Positions 1 to 8,358 of a DNA stretch of 64,000 bases are shown here, piece after piece (positions within the stretch are counted from its first letter, which is position 1; every line of letters starts with the position of its first letter). The notes beneath the pieces were generated by a model, which was given only the letters and a program-made list of their open reading frames with translations, did no database searches and was not told the origin of the DNA. The stretch spans positions 2,331,001-2,395,000 of the forward strand of contig NZ_JAATJI010000001.1 of NCBI RefSeq assembly GCF_011927825.1, in the 5' to 3' direction. Source of the stretch: Polymorphobacter fuscus. GTDB lineage: Bacteria; Pseudomonadota; Alphaproteobacteria; Sphingomonadales; Sphingomonadaceae. A program made the position numbers and the translations under genes.

Positions 1-539
1 AAATTGCGGTCGGGGGACGGGATCAGCTGGAAACCCCGCACCTGGCCCTGGATCGCGGGCTGGTCGATCGCCGAGCCATGGGTGCTCGTGCTCATCGCCC
101 CAACGAACGTCTGGCCGTTCGATGCCCCCGTGGTTGCCAGCGATCGCCCGCGCGGTTCGAGGAACATGTTGATCTCGGCGACCGAAATCCCTGTCTGGCA
201 CAGCAGCAGGCCATCGCGATCGCCATCGAAGCCGGCCTGCACCTGCGCCGGCGGCAGCGGGTACAGCCAGTTGGCATAGCCGGTGTTCAGCATCCACCCG
301 CCCGGCACCGCCGCCACGTCGGAAAAGGACCAGGCGGCGCCCTGCGCCCGCAGTCGCCGCCGCTCGGCAAAGGCCCGGCCGACCAGCGCCTGCACAGCGG
401 CAGCACTTTCCGCCATACGCACCAGGCTGGCAGCACCGCTCGAATTGTGCAGCTCGAAAACCCCGGCGATCGGCACGCCGCGGACCGACAGGTGGAAGTT
501 CGACCATTCGTCGCTGTCGTAGAAGATCGTCTTTGCCAT
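1..539 (-). CDS. FAD-binding oxidoreductase, N-terminal part (runs off the window)
   Basis: The minus-strand frame opens at ATG 539 and stays open to the window edge, giving 179 residues. The stretch GAMSTSTHGSA near residue 160 looks like the FAD pyrophosphate-binding loop of the PCMH/FAD_binding_4 fold found in lactone, vanillyl-alcohol and berberine-type oxidases. The substrate cannot be told because the C-terminal substrate domain lies outside the window. The start lies 2 nt after the stop of the Bor-like lipoprotein gene, so the two are probably co-transcribed. Family is fairly sure; specific function unknown. Confidence 0.7.
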   Translation of the reverse strand, partial: MAKTIFYDSDEWSNFHLSVRGVPIAGVFELHNSSGAASLVRMAESAAAVQALVGRAFAERRRLRAQGAAWSFSDVAAVPGGWMLNTGYANWLYPLPPAQVQAGFDGDRDGLLLCQTGISVAEINMFLEPRGRSLATTGASNGQTFVGAMSTSTHGSAIDQPAIQGQVRGFQLIPSPDRN

Positions 540-541
540 TG

Positions 542-847
542 TCAGGGCTCGATGACCTGGGTCGGAACCTTGGAGCAGCGATATTCAATCGTCGCCGGCT
601 GCCACAGGCCGAGCGTCAGCACCGTACCCAGCGATTGCAGGAACGACGTCCGCACCCGGACTTCCGAAAGCAGGTTCGTCGGGCAGTGGGTCGCCGTGCT
701 GGTCTGTTCCATCGCGCCCCAGCCCAGCGCGCTCGACTTGACCGGATGATAGACCTGGTCGGGCGGATTGGGCACCGGCACTACGACGCGGTGATAGGCA
801 CAGCCGCCGACGCTCAGCAAAAGCCCAATCATCACGGCCTGTCGCAT
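542..847 (-). CDS. Bor-like lipoprotein
   Basis: A 101-residue protein. A short hydrophobic leader ends in the lipobox LSVGGC, which predicts lipidation at that Cys and anchoring in an envelope membrane. The rest, with TNLLSEVRVRTSFLQSLG, a hydrophobic GTVLTLGLWQPATIEYRC stretch and a late Cys, resembles the phage lambda Bor / Iss serum-resistance lipoprotein family in order and spacing. ATG 847 was chosen over an upstream ATG at 913 because only it places the signal peptide at the N terminus. It lies immediately upstream of the FAD oxidoreductase gene. The Bor assignment is by eye and moderate. Confidence 0.6.
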   Translation of the reverse strand: MRQAVMIGLLLSVGGCAYHRVVVPVPNPPDQVYHPVKSSALGWGAMEQTSTATHCPTNLLSEVRVRTSFLQSLGTVLTLGLWQPATIEYRCSKVPTQVIEP

Positions 848-1094
848 CGCGGCACCCCCCGGATCAGGGCAGTTTATCATAACGGGGCCGGCCCCATCCA
901 CTGCAATCGACAAGACCGGCTTCCGGGACTTGTGTGCCGCAAACCTGTCCTACAGCGTTTTTTTTGGATACGGTCCGTGACGAATGATCTCGGCAGGGCC
1001 GTTTGTGAACTTTTGTTAACAATTGAATGTCCGGACCCCGATTTGGTGTGACTTTCGAGACTTTCGGGCGTTCGGATCAGGTGGAGAGGGCAAG

Positions 1095-1481
1095 ATGGCA
1101 GTCACGGCGACCGGGGCATATGACGAGGGCAATATCTTCGCGCGCATCCTGCGCGGCGAGATCCCGTCGAATCGCATCTATGAGGACCAGTGGGCGGTGG
1201 CGTTTCACGACATCAACCCGCAGGCGCCGGTGCATGTCCTTGTCATTCCGCGCGGCCCGTGGCGCAGCTGGGCGGACTTTTCGGCCAGCGGCTCCGATGC
1301 CGAAATCGCCGGCTTCGTGCGGGCCGTCGGCACCGTGGCGCGGCTGCTCGACCTGCAGGAGCCGGGTTATCGCCTGCTCGCCAACGCCGGGTTGGATGCG
1401 CACCAGGAGGTGCCGCACCTCCATGTCCATCTGTTCGGCGGCCAGCCGCTGGGGCCGATGCTGGCGCGCCCGCCGCAATGA
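1095..1481 (+). CDS. HIT-family nucleotide-binding hydrolase
   Basis: A 128-residue histidine-triad protein. The catalytic triad motif HLHVHLF has His at residues 108, 110 and 112, and the N terminus carries the usual IFARILRGEIPS segment. Family members hydrolyse nucleoside phosphoramidates or act on dinucleotides in the cytoplasm; the natural substrate here is not evident. ATG 1095 follows a purine-rich GGAGAGGGCAAG ribosome binding site. In-frame upstream codons exist but do not look like HIT sequence. The siroheme-synthase gene starts 13 nt downstream, suggesting one transcript. Confidence 0.9.
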   Translation: MAVTATGAYDEGNIFARILRGEIPSNRIYEDQWAVAFHDINPQAPVHVLVIPRGPWRSWADFSASGSDAEIAGFVRAVGTVARLLDLQEPGYRLLANAGLDAHQEVPHLHVHLFGGQPLGPMLARPPQ

Positions 1482-1494
1482 CCTGGAGCCATTG

Positions 1495-2271
1495 ATGGAC
1501 AATCTGCCGGTATTCCTCGCCCTCGCCGGCCGTTCGGTGATCATCGTCGGCGATGGCGAGGCGGCGGCGGCAAAGGGCCGGCTGGTCACCGCTGCCGGCG
1601 GCGATATCGTCCCCGAATCCGGTGATGGCGTCATCGCCTTTGTCGCGCTCGATCACGAGGGCGAGGCCATTGCCGCAGCGGCGCGGCTGCGCCGCCGCGG
1701 CCTGCTGGTCAACGTCGTCGACCGCCCGGCGATCAGCGACTTTCTGATGGGGGCGATCATCGATCGCTCGCCGGTGGTGGTGGCGGTCTCCACGGGCGGC
1801 GCCACCGCCAGCCTGTCGCGCGCCTTGCGCGGCCGGCTGGAGGCGCTGCTGCCGGCGTCGCTGGGCCCGATGGCACGCGCCATCGGTGCCGCGCGCGGTG
1901 CCGCGAGCGCCGCGCACCCGACGATCGCCGATCGGCGCCGGTTGTGGGAACGTGCCTTGGCCGAAGGTGGCGGACTCGATCCGTTGCGCCCGCTCGCCGA
2001 TCCCGACGCGGCGGTGGCGGCGGCGATCGCCGGAAGCTCGGCAGCGGACGCAGAGGTGCGGACGATCGTGGTGACCAGTGCCGATCCGGGAGAATTGACG
2101 CTCAACCAGCTGGCAGCGCTCGGCCGCTGCGACACGCTGGTGGTGGTCGGCGACGTGCCCGCCGCAGTCGTCGACCGCGCCCGCCGCGACGCGGTGCGGG
2201 TGGCAGCGGTGCCTGTGCCGGTGGACGGGCTGGTGGTCGTGCTTCAGGCGAGCAGCTCGGTGTCCCAATAA
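1495..2271 (+). CDS. siroheme synthase core (precorrin-2 dehydrogenase/ferrochelatase) with degenerate C-terminal tail
   Basis: A 258-residue protein matching the N-terminal CysG/Met8 module, which oxidises precorrin-2 with NAD and inserts iron to make siroheme. Visible are the NAD-binding start VIIVGDGEAAAAKGRL, the AIIDRSPVVVAVSTGGATASL block with the expected catalytic Asp near residue 90, and the helical RRRLWERALAEG region. Residues 186-236 line up with the first 50 residues of the CysG methyltransferase (SUMT) domain, but the glycine-rich SAM loop is replaced by TSADPG and the protein then stops. It therefore cannot methylate uroporphyrinogen itself. Its 3' end overlaps the convergent HNH gene by 28 nt. 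Confidence 0.85.
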   Translation: MDNLPVFLALAGRSVIIVGDGEAAAAKGRLVTAAGGDIVPESGDGVIAFVALDHEGEAIAAAARLRRRGLLVNVVDRPAISDFLMGAIIDRSPVVVAVSTGGATASLSRALRGRLEALLPASLGPMARAIGAARGAASAAHPTIADRRRLWERALAEGGGLDPLRPLADPDAAVAAAIAGSSAADAEVRTIVVTSADPGELTLNQLAALGRCDTLVVVGDVPAAVVDRARRDAVRVAAVPVPVDGLVVVLQASSSVSQ

Positions 2272-2843
2272 AGGTAATCGCGCCAGGTGGTGTGAAGATA
2301 GTGCGGCGGGAAGGCGCGGCCGTTTTCCTGCAGATGATGGGTCGTCGGCTGGAACGCCCGCTGGCGCAGCGCCATATGCGCTTCGGCCGGCGTGCGACCG
2401 CCCTTCTTGAGGTTGCACGGCGCGCAGGCGGTGGTGACATTCTCCCAGGTGGTGCGGCCGCCATAGGCGCGGGGCACGACATGGTCGAAAGTCAGTTCGC
2501 CGCCATGACCGCAATATTGGCACTGGAAACGGTCGCGCAGGAACAGGTTGAAACGCGTGAAGGCTGGGTGGCTGGCCGGGCGGACATATTGGCGCAGCGC
2601 GATGACCGACGGCAGCCGCATCTCGAACCGCGGCGATCGGATGACCCGGTCATATTCGGCGATGATGTCGACGCGTTCCAGAAAGGCCGCCTTGATCGCC
2701 GTTTGCCAGGGCCACAGCGACAGCGGATAATAGGACAGGGGGGTATAGTCGGCATTGAGCACCAGCGCCGGGCAACCATCGGGCGGCGAGGACGTGTCAC
2801 GGGGCAGATGCCCTTCACCGCCAAGAATATCGGGATGATACAT
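2244..2843 (-). CDS. HNH endonuclease family protein
   Basis: A 199-residue protein of the HNH type widespread in alphaproteobacteria. The ALVLNADYTPLSYYPLSLW N-terminal block is typical. The nuclease core has a first Cys pair (108, 111), Asp-His (120, 121) in LTFDHVVPRAYGG, WENV, and a second Cys pair (140, 143) in CAPCNLKKGG, so zinc and catalytic residues are intact. ATG 2843 has a GAGGGAG-like ribosome binding site. A longer frame from 2903 lacks family resemblance. No modification or defence partner is adjacent, so a housekeeping repair role is as likely as a restriction role. Confidence 0.85.
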   Translation of the reverse strand: MYHPDILGGEGHLPRDTSSPPDGCPALVLNADYTPLSYYPLSLWPWQTAIKAAFLERVDIIAEYDRVIRSPRFEMRLPSVIALRQYVRPASHPAFTRFNLFLRDRFQCQYCGHGGELTFDHVVPRAYGGRTTWENVTTACAPCNLKKGGRTPAEAHMALRQRAFQPTTHHLQENGRAFPPHYLHTTWRDYLYWDTELLA

Positions 2844-3031
2844 GCGCGCCGCTGCTCCCTCATCTCGGAAGGTGGCAACCCGCAACCACTGGCCCTGTCG
2901 CACAGGGGAGAAACCGTGGCGGTTCCGCCCTTCAAGGCCGCTTGCGGGCGACCATTTCCGTGGTTTGGGGGTTCATACAACAGTTTGTATGTCAGGCAAA
3001 TGACAATACCGCCGATTGGGGCTGGCCGCCG

Positions 3032-3901
3032 GTGATCGTGACGCGCTTCGCGCCGTCGCCGACCGGCCGGCTGCACCGCGGCCATGCGCTGTCGGCGCTG
3101 ACCGGCTGGCGGCTGGCGCAGGCGCAGGGCGGGCGTTTCTGCGTCCGCATCGAAGACATCGACATCGCGCGTTGCCGGCCCGAGCATGAGGCGGCGATCT
3201 TTGCCGATCTGGCCTGGCTCGGCATCGGCTGGGAAACGCCGGTCATGCGGCAGAGCGAACGCGGCCCGGCCTATGCGGCGGCGCTGGCGACGCTGCAGGC
3301 GCTGGGCGTCGTCTATCCGTGCCGATGCAGCCGCGCCGATATCGCCGCCGCCGCCACCGCGCCGCATGGCCCGGCCGGACCCGTCTATCCGGGCACCTGC
3401 CGCCGGACGCCGGTGACGGAGGCCGCCGGCGTCGCCTGGCGGATCGACGTCGCGGCGGCGCTGGCGCGGACCGGGCCGCTCGACTGGCACGATGCCGCGG
3501 CGGGGCCGGTGGCGGCCGACCCGGCGATCCTTGGCGATTTCGTCGTCGCGCGCCGCGACCTGGGGGTGGCCTATGCGCTGGCGGTGGTCGTCGACGATGC
3601 GGCGCAGGGGGTCACGGACGTGGTGCGCGGCGCCGATCTGTTCGACGCGACGCACGGCCAGCGCCTGTTGCAAGCGCTGCTCGGCCTTCCCGTACCGCGC
3701 TACCACCACCATCCGCTGCTGGTCGGCGCCGACGGCAAGCGGCTGGCCAAGCGCGACGGCGCCGAAACGCTCGCCAGCCTGCGCGCCGGGGGGATGACGG
3801 CGGCACGGCTGATTGCCGAAATCGACGCGGAAGCGCTGCGTCACCGTGGCGCCGATTTGCCATGGCCGCGGCCGCACACCGGGACTATGCTGGCGCCATG
3901 A
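3032..3901 (+). CDS. gluQ: glutamyl-Q tRNA(Asp) synthetase
   Basis: A 289-residue protein resembling the catalytic half of glutamyl-tRNA synthetase without the anticodon-binding domain, as expected for the enzyme that attaches glutamate to queuosine in tRNA-Asp. Visible are RFAPSPTGRLHRGHA with the HIGH-like signature at residues 15-18, the zinc ligands C97, C99, Y119 and C123, and the KMSKS-like KRLAKRDG near 236. GTG 3032 places RFAPSPTG at residue 5 as usual; an ATG at 2942 adds 30 unrelated residues. The stop overlaps the start of the HIG1-type gene (ATGA). Confidence 0.88.
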   Translation: MIVTRFAPSPTGRLHRGHALSALTGWRLAQAQGGRFCVRIEDIDIARCRPEHEAAIFADLAWLGIGWETPVMRQSERGPAYAAALATLQALGVVYPCRCSRADIAAAATAPHGPAGPVYPGTCRRTPVTEAAGVAWRIDVAAALARTGPLDWHDAAAGPVAADPAILGDFVVARRDLGVAYALAVVVDDAAQGVTDVVRGADLFDATHGQRLLQALLGLPVPRYHHHPLLVGADGKRLAKRDGAETLASLRAGGMTAARLIAEIDAEALRHRGADLPWPRPHTGTMLAP

Positions 3902-4098
3902 ATGCAATGTTGATCATCTTCATGGTCGTGGCGGCGCTGGCAACGCTCGGCGTGCTGGCGCGCGGCATCATCATCATGGCGCGCGGCAAGGATATCAGCG
4001 GCAAGCAGTCGAACAAGATGATGAGCTATCGCGTCGCCTTCCAGGCGCTGGCGATCATCTTCATCGTCATCCTGTTCCTCGTCAACCGGCCAGCCTGA
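3898..4098 (+). CDS. HIG1-domain twin transmembrane protein
   Basis: A 66-residue inner-membrane protein with two hydrophobic helices (about residues 3-27 and 47-63). They are joined by a basic loop containing GKQSNKMMSYRVAFQ, which resembles the HIG1_N motif. HIG1 proteins associate with respiratory oxidase complexes in mitochondria (Rcf1) and many alphaproteobacteria carry similar short ones. The role here is inferred only from family. The start codon overlaps the gluQ stop by 4 nt and the cobalamin adenosyltransferase gene begins 7 nt downstream, so expression is probably coupled to both. Confidence 0.75.
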   Translation: MNAMLIIFMVVAALATLGVLARGIIIMARGKDISGKQSNKMMSYRVAFQALAIIFIVILFLVNRPA

Positions 4099-4105
4099 GG
4101 CGGCG

Positions 4106-4660
4106 ATGGTCAAGCTCAACCGGATCTACACGCGCACCGGCGACGATGGCACCACCGGGCTGGTCGATGGCAGCCGGCGATCAAAAGCCGATCCGCGCTT
4201 GCAGGTGGTCGGCGCGGTCGATGAAACCAACGCCGCGATCGGCATGGCGCGGCTGCACGCCTCGCCGGCAACGGCGCGGGCGCTGGGGCGCGTCCAGAAC
4301 GACCTGTTCGACCTCGGCGCCGATCTGGCGACCCCGGACGGCATCGAGGGCGCGCTGCGCATCGTGCCGGCGCAGGTCGAATGGCTGGAGGCGCAGATCG
4401 ATGCCGCCAACGACAGCCTGTCGCCGCTGAAATCCTTCATCCTGCCGGCCGGCACGCCGGCGGCGGCCTCGCTGCACCTGGCCCGGACCATCTGCCGCCG
4501 GGCGGAGCGCGACGGCGTCGCCGCCAATGCCGCCGGTGAGGCACTCGGCCGCATCGCGATGCAATATTTGAACCGTTTGTCCGATTATCTGTTTGTCCTC
4601 AGTCGGGTGGAAAATTCCGCGACCGGCGATGTGTTGTGGGTGCCGGGCGCCAATCGATAG
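4106..4660 (+). CDS. PduO-type cob(I)yrinic acid a,c-diamide adenosyltransferase
   Basis: A 184-residue cytoplasmic enzyme that transfers the adenosyl group of ATP to cob(I)alamin. The N-terminal ATP-binding signature YTRTGDDGTTGL, the VDETNAAIGMARL segment, and the C-terminal RRAERDGV and NRLSDYLFVLSR blocks are all present, and the length matches the family. It lies 7 nt after the HIG1 gene and 25 nt before egtB. No other cobalamin gene is visible nearby. Confidence 0.92.
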   Translation: MVKLNRIYTRTGDDGTTGLVDGSRRSKADPRLQVVGAVDETNAAIGMARLHASPATARALGRVQNDLFDLGADLATPDGIEGALRIVPAQVEWLEAQIDAANDSLSPLKSFILPAGTPAAASLHLARTICRRAERDGVAANAAGEALGRIAMQYLNRLSDYLFVLSRVENSATGDVLWVPGANR

Positions 4661-4685
4661 GCGCGGCGGCCCGGGGAGACGGACA

Positions 4686-5924
4686 ATGACCATCCTCGCC
4701 GAAACGCGCGCGGCGGATACGCTGCAGGACGACTTCCAGAAGGTCCGCGCCTTGACCGCGGCACTGGCGACACCCTTGTCCGATGCCGATGCCAGCGGCC
4801 AGTCGATGCCCGATGCCTCGCCGGCGAAATGGCATCTGGCGCACACGACCTGGTTTCTGGAAACCTTCCTTCTGGCCGGACGCAGCGGCTATCGCCTGTT
4901 CGACGATCGCTTCGGTTTCCTGTTCAACAGCTATTATGAATCGGTCGGCCCACGGCTGCGGCGCGATCGTCGTGGCATGCTGACCCGCCCGAGCCTTGAC
5001 GATGTGCTGGCCTTTCGCGCGCATGTCGATGCCGCGATGGTCAGGCACTGGCAGGACTTCGACACGCCGGCGCGGGCGCTGGTGACGCTCGCGATCAACC
5101 ACGAGCAACAGCATCAGGAGCTGTTGCTGACCGACATCCTCGACCTGTTTGCCGCCAATCCGCTCGAACCGGCGCTGTTCCCGCATCCCGGGCAGACGGC
5201 GGTGGCGCGGCCCGGTGGCTGGACGCGCCACGCCGGCGGCATCTGCCGCATCGGCCACGACGGCGCGGGTTTCGCCTTCGATTGCGAAGGCCCGGCGCAT
5301 GACGTGCTGCTGCGACCGTTCGCGCTGGCCGACACGCTGGTGACCAACGCCGACTGGATCGCCTTCATCGACGCCGGCGGCTATCGCGACCCCCGGCTGT
5401 GGCTGTCGGACGGCTGGGCCTGGGTGCAGCGGGATGGGATCGCTGCGCCGCTGCGCTGGCAGCAGGGGCCGGACGGCTGGAGCAGCTTCACCCTGTCCGG
5501 CCGCCGTGCCGTCGATCCGGCGGCACCGGTGACGCATCTCAGCTTCTACGAGGCTGACGCCTTTGCCAGCTGGGCGGGTGCCCGGCTGCCGACCGAGGCC
5601 GAATGGGAGGTTGCGGCCGCCGGCGCGGACCCGGCGGCAGGGGTGCAGCTCAATCGGGCCGGGCCGGTGGCACCGGTCGGCAGCGCCTCGCTGTTCGGCG
5701 ACTGCTGGCAATGGACGGCGTCGGCCTTCCTGCCCTACCCCGGCTTTCGCGCTGTCGATGGCGCCGTCGGCGAATATAATGGCAAGTTCATGAACGGGCA
5801 GATGGTGCTCAAGGGCGCCAGTTGCGCAACGCCGCGCGGATCGTCGCGGGCGAGCGTGCGCAACTTCTTCACGCCGGCGCAGCGCTGGCAGTTCACCGGG
5901 CTGCGGCTGGCAAAGGACATCTGA
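4686..5924 (+). CDS. egtB: ergothioneine biosynthesis sulfoxide synthase EgtB
   Basis: A 412-residue iron enzyme that joins trimethylhistidine (hercynine) to a thiol donor with oxygen. The N-terminal DinB-like part has the iron-ligand region KWHLAHTTWF (H50, H53) and NHEQQHQELL (H139, H143). The C-terminal formylglycine-generating-enzyme-like domain has THLSFYEADAFASWAGARLPTEAEWE and ends in NFFTPAQRWQFTGLRLA. ATG 4686 follows GGGGAGACGGACA, a good ribosome binding site. The stop is 1 nt before egtD, so the two form a minimal ergothioneine pair. No EgtE-like lyase is seen here. Confidence 0.93.
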   Translation: MTILAETRAADTLQDDFQKVRALTAALATPLSDADASGQSMPDASPAKWHLAHTTWFLETFLLAGRSGYRLFDDRFGFLFNSYYESVGPRLRRDRRGMLTRPSLDDVLAFRAHVDAAMVRHWQDFDTPARALVTLAINHEQQHQELLLTDILDLFAANPLEPALFPHPGQTAVARPGGWTRHAGGICRIGHDGAGFAFDCEGPAHDVLLRPFALADTLVTNADWIAFIDAGGYRDPRLWLSDGWAWVQRDGIAAPLRWQQGPDGWSSFTLSGRRAVDPAAPVTHLSFYEADAFASWAGARLPTEAEWEVAAAGADPAAGVQLNRAGPVAPVGSASLFGDCWQWTASAFLPYPGFRAVDGAVGEYNGKFMNGQMVLKGASCATPRGSSRASVRNFFTPAQRWQFTGLRLAKDI

Positions 5925-5925
5925 C

Positions 5926-6903
5926 ATGGCGCGACCGCTGCTCGTCCAGGACGAAGTGTCCGACTTCGCCGCCGCCGTCCGGGCCGGACTGGCGCAGCCG
6001 CAAAAGGTCATCCCGGCGCGATTCTTCTATGATCGGCTGGGGTCCGAACTGTTCGAAGCGATCACCGACCTGCCCGAATATTATCCGACGCGGACCGAGG
6101 TCGGGCTGCTTGCCGGCCATGCCGCCGACATCGCCGCCGCCGTCGGTCCGGGGCGCGCCGTCATCGAATTCGGCTCGGGATCTTCGGTCAAGACGCCGCT
6201 GCTGCTGCGCGCCATCGCACCGGCTACCTATGTGCCGGTCGATATCTCGGCCGAGTTTCTGGCGCTGAGCGCTGCTGCGCTGTCGGCAGATTTTCCGGGG
6301 CTGCCGGTGCTGCCGGTCGCCGCGGACTTCACCCGGCCGTTCCAGCTGCCCGCGCGTGCGGCCGCGGCCGCCAGGCTGGGCTTCTTCCCAGGCTCGACAC
6401 TCGGCAATCTGGCGCCCGGTGCCGCGGTCGACCTGCTGCGCAGTTTTGCCGCGACGTTGGGGTCGGAAAGCTGGCTACTGATCGGACTCGACCTCGCACC
6501 CGGCGCCAGCAAGTCGGCGGCGACGCTGGAAGCCGCCTATGACGATGCACAGGGCGTGACGGCGGCGTTCAATCTCAACCTGCTCCACAGGATCAATCGC
6601 GAGCTGGACGGCGATATGCCTGTCGACGCCTTCGCCCATCGTGCGGTCTGGAATGCCGGGCTTGGCCGGATCGAGATGCATCTGGTTGCGACGCGCGACC
6701 TGGCGTTCGAAGCGGCAGGCGAACGATTCGCCATGACGGCAGGCGCGCATATCCATACCGAAAACAGCTACAAATGGACGGCGGACGAAGCGCGACTGCT
6801 TGCGCGTGCCTCGGGCTGGACACCCGATCAGTTGTGGACCGACGCGGATGGGCTGTTCAGCCTCCACCTCTGGCGGCGCGACGACGGGGCGATGCAGCCC
6901 TGA
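5926..6903 (+). CDS. egtD: L-histidine N-alpha-methyltransferase EgtD
   Basis: A 325-residue SAM-dependent enzyme making hercynine from histidine. Typical elements are IPARFFYDRLGSELFEAITDLPEYYPTR, the SAM motif EFGSGSSVKT near residues 81-90, the FFPGSTLGNL block and the C-terminal TENSYKW and W-T-D region. It starts 1 nt after egtB. The gene ends 3 nt before the convergent TorF porin stop, leaving no room for a separate terminator. Confidence 0.94.
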   Translation: MARPLLVQDEVSDFAAAVRAGLAQPQKVIPARFFYDRLGSELFEAITDLPEYYPTRTEVGLLAGHAADIAAAVGPGRAVIEFGSGSSVKTPLLLRAIAPATYVPVDISAEFLALSAAALSADFPGLPVLPVAADFTRPFQLPARAAAAARLGFFPGSTLGNLAPGAAVDLLRSFAATLGSESWLLIGLDLAPGASKSAATLEAAYDDAQGVTAAFNLNLLHRINRELDGDMPVDAFAHRAVWNAGLGRIEMHLVATRDLAFEAAGERFAMTAGAHIHTENSYKWTADEARLLARASGWTPDQLWTDADGLFSLHLWRRDDGAMQP

Positions 6904-6906
6904 CCG

Positions 6907-7647
6907 TCAAAAGGCGAACGACGCCCGCAGCAGGGCGCGCGTCCCGAAATCCCGGGCGCCGCCGGTGACCGTGGCGGCATCGATGCTGGTCGTCGTGACA
7001 CTGGCACCCAGCGTGACCGGCCCCAGCACATAATCGGCGTCGAGCCGCAGGTCGGTATAGTCGCCGCCCGGCCGCAACCGCGCTGCCCGGCCGCTGCCAT
7101 CGTCGGTGCCGAGCGAGCGTCCGCCGCCGGCGCGCAGCGTCAGCGGCGTTCCGGGAACGCCGACCGTCGCGGTCGCGCCGAAATAGACATTGCTGCCGCC
7201 GATCGCGCCTTGCGGCGGTGCCCAACTGGCCAGCGCGCCCAGTTGGGCAGGTCCGATGCCGATCGCGGCACCGCTGCGCAACTGGCCATAGCTCTGGCCG
7301 CCACGACCACCTGCAAAGACCAGGCCCTGGGCATCGGCCCATAGCGTCCATGGCCCGGTCTGCGCCGTATAGCGCAGCGCCGCCTCGCCGAGCAGGTCGG
7401 CACTGCCGTGGCGGGCACTGCCGCGGAGCGTCGCGGCGCCGGCTTCCAACGACACGCCGCCGCTGAGCGGCAACGACGCCCAGGCCTCGAGCGCCGGTTT
7501 GCCGTCGCTCCAGCCAAGGCCGCGCCGCCGCAGGTCGGTTGTCGCTTCGACGCCGAAGCTGGCGGCAGCAGCTGGCGCTGCGGCAGCCAGCAGCAGCACC
7601 GCGGCGGCGCTGGTGGCGAACCTTGGAGCGGTCAAGGCGGCGATCAA
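6907..7647 (-). CDS. TorF-family putative outer-membrane porin
   Basis: A 246-residue exported protein. The signal peptide runs to about AAPAAAA. The mature N terminus ATTDLRRRGLGWSDGKPALEAW resembles the TorF / Gcw_chp porin-like family, followed by alternating amphipathic strands and a C-terminal aromatic residue (RASFAF) typical of BamA substrates. Its start overlaps the stop of the upstream secreted-protein gene by 4 nt, so the two are one operon. What it transports is unknown. Confidence 0.75.
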   Translation of the reverse strand: MIAALTAPRFATSAAAVLLLAAAAPAAAASFGVEATTDLRRRGLGWSDGKPALEAWASLPLSGGVSLEAGAATLRGSARHGSADLLGEAALRYTAQTGPWTLWADAQGLVFAGGRGGQSYGQLRSGAAIGIGPAQLGALASWAPPQGAIGGSNVYFGATATVGVPGTPLTLRAGGGRSLGTDDGSGRAARLRPGGDYTDLRLDADYVLGPVTLGASVTTTSIDAATVTGGARDFGTRALLRASFAF

Positions 7648-8087
7648 CGGCCGGCTGGGGGTGCCAGCGTGTCGATCTCGGTCCGCAGTTCCTGCTGGTC
7701 CCGTTCCGCCACCGCGACAAGGTGCGCGCGGATCGCCGGCGTCTGGGCGGCGATCTCCTTGTCGATGCTGCCGCGGCTGGTGGCACAGGCGCCGTGGCGG
7801 CTGCCCTTCAGCGTCTTCACGGCGGCCATTTCACGGGTGCCGGTCTGGTTGACGCCCGACGTTTCCAGACGCCGTTCGACCGCGATATCGGCGGTCCACA
7901 GGCAGCGCGCGGTGCTCATCCGGGTGCCCATCGACGTGCCGATCTGGCGGGTGGAGACGACCGGACGGGCTTCATAAATCGCCGTTGCCTGGCCACGGCC
8001 GTGATCTACAGGAACGCTGTGCGTCCATTGTGCGGGGGTCGCTTGTGCGATCGCAGCCGCGGCTGCGAGAGTGGTAATGAAAAACAT
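7644..8087 (-). CDS. secreted hypothetical protein
   Basis: A 147-residue protein not recognised beyond its signal peptide, MFFITTLAAAAAIAQA. The mature part has two widely spaced cysteines, which could form one disulfide, and a polar C-terminal helix rich in Glu and Arg. ATG 8087 is preceded by AAGGAGGATTTC, a near-perfect ribosome binding site, which decides this start over longer frames. It is the first gene of a pair with the TorF porin (ATGA overlap). Export to the periplasm is inferred; function unknown. Confidence 0.65.
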   Translation of the reverse strand: MFFITTLAAAAAIAQATPAQWTHSVPVDHGRGQATAIYEARPVVSTRQIGTSMGTRMSTARCLWTADIAVERRLETSGVNQTGTREMAAVKTLKGSRHGACATSRGSIDKEIAAQTPAIRAHLVAVAERDQQELRTEIDTLAPPAGR

Positions 8088-8358
8088 GAAATCCTCCTTG
8101 GCGATGATGAATCGATCGGGCGCTGCTCGCGGCATTGCGAGCAAAACAGGGAATGCACCTCGATGCGGTCCGACATCACGATCGATGAACGATCGCCAGA
8201 GGGGCCCGGGCCCGCAGATGACCATTTAGTAATGTTGATCGCGATTACAACCCTGCCAAAAGTCCTCACTGGCGCGGCGCGACGCCCGGCACGGTTGACT
8301 GGCCTGCGCCATCGTTGCAAGCACGCCCGACAAAGACCAAGTTTGGGAAGTGACGCAT

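Noticed and set aside
1013..1022. TTGTTAACAA palindrome upstream of the HIT gene
   Set aside because: A single 10-nt AT palindrome with no clear promoter boxes around it; too weak to call an operator.
2942..3031. N-terminal extension of gluQ from ATG 2942
   Set aside because: The 30 extra residues have no family resemblance and differ in composition; the conserved start of the fold is at GTG 3032.
8205..8216. GGGCCCGGGCCC palindrome before etfB
   Set aside because: Short self-complementary GC runs are expected by chance at this base composition, and it is over 140 nt from the start codon.
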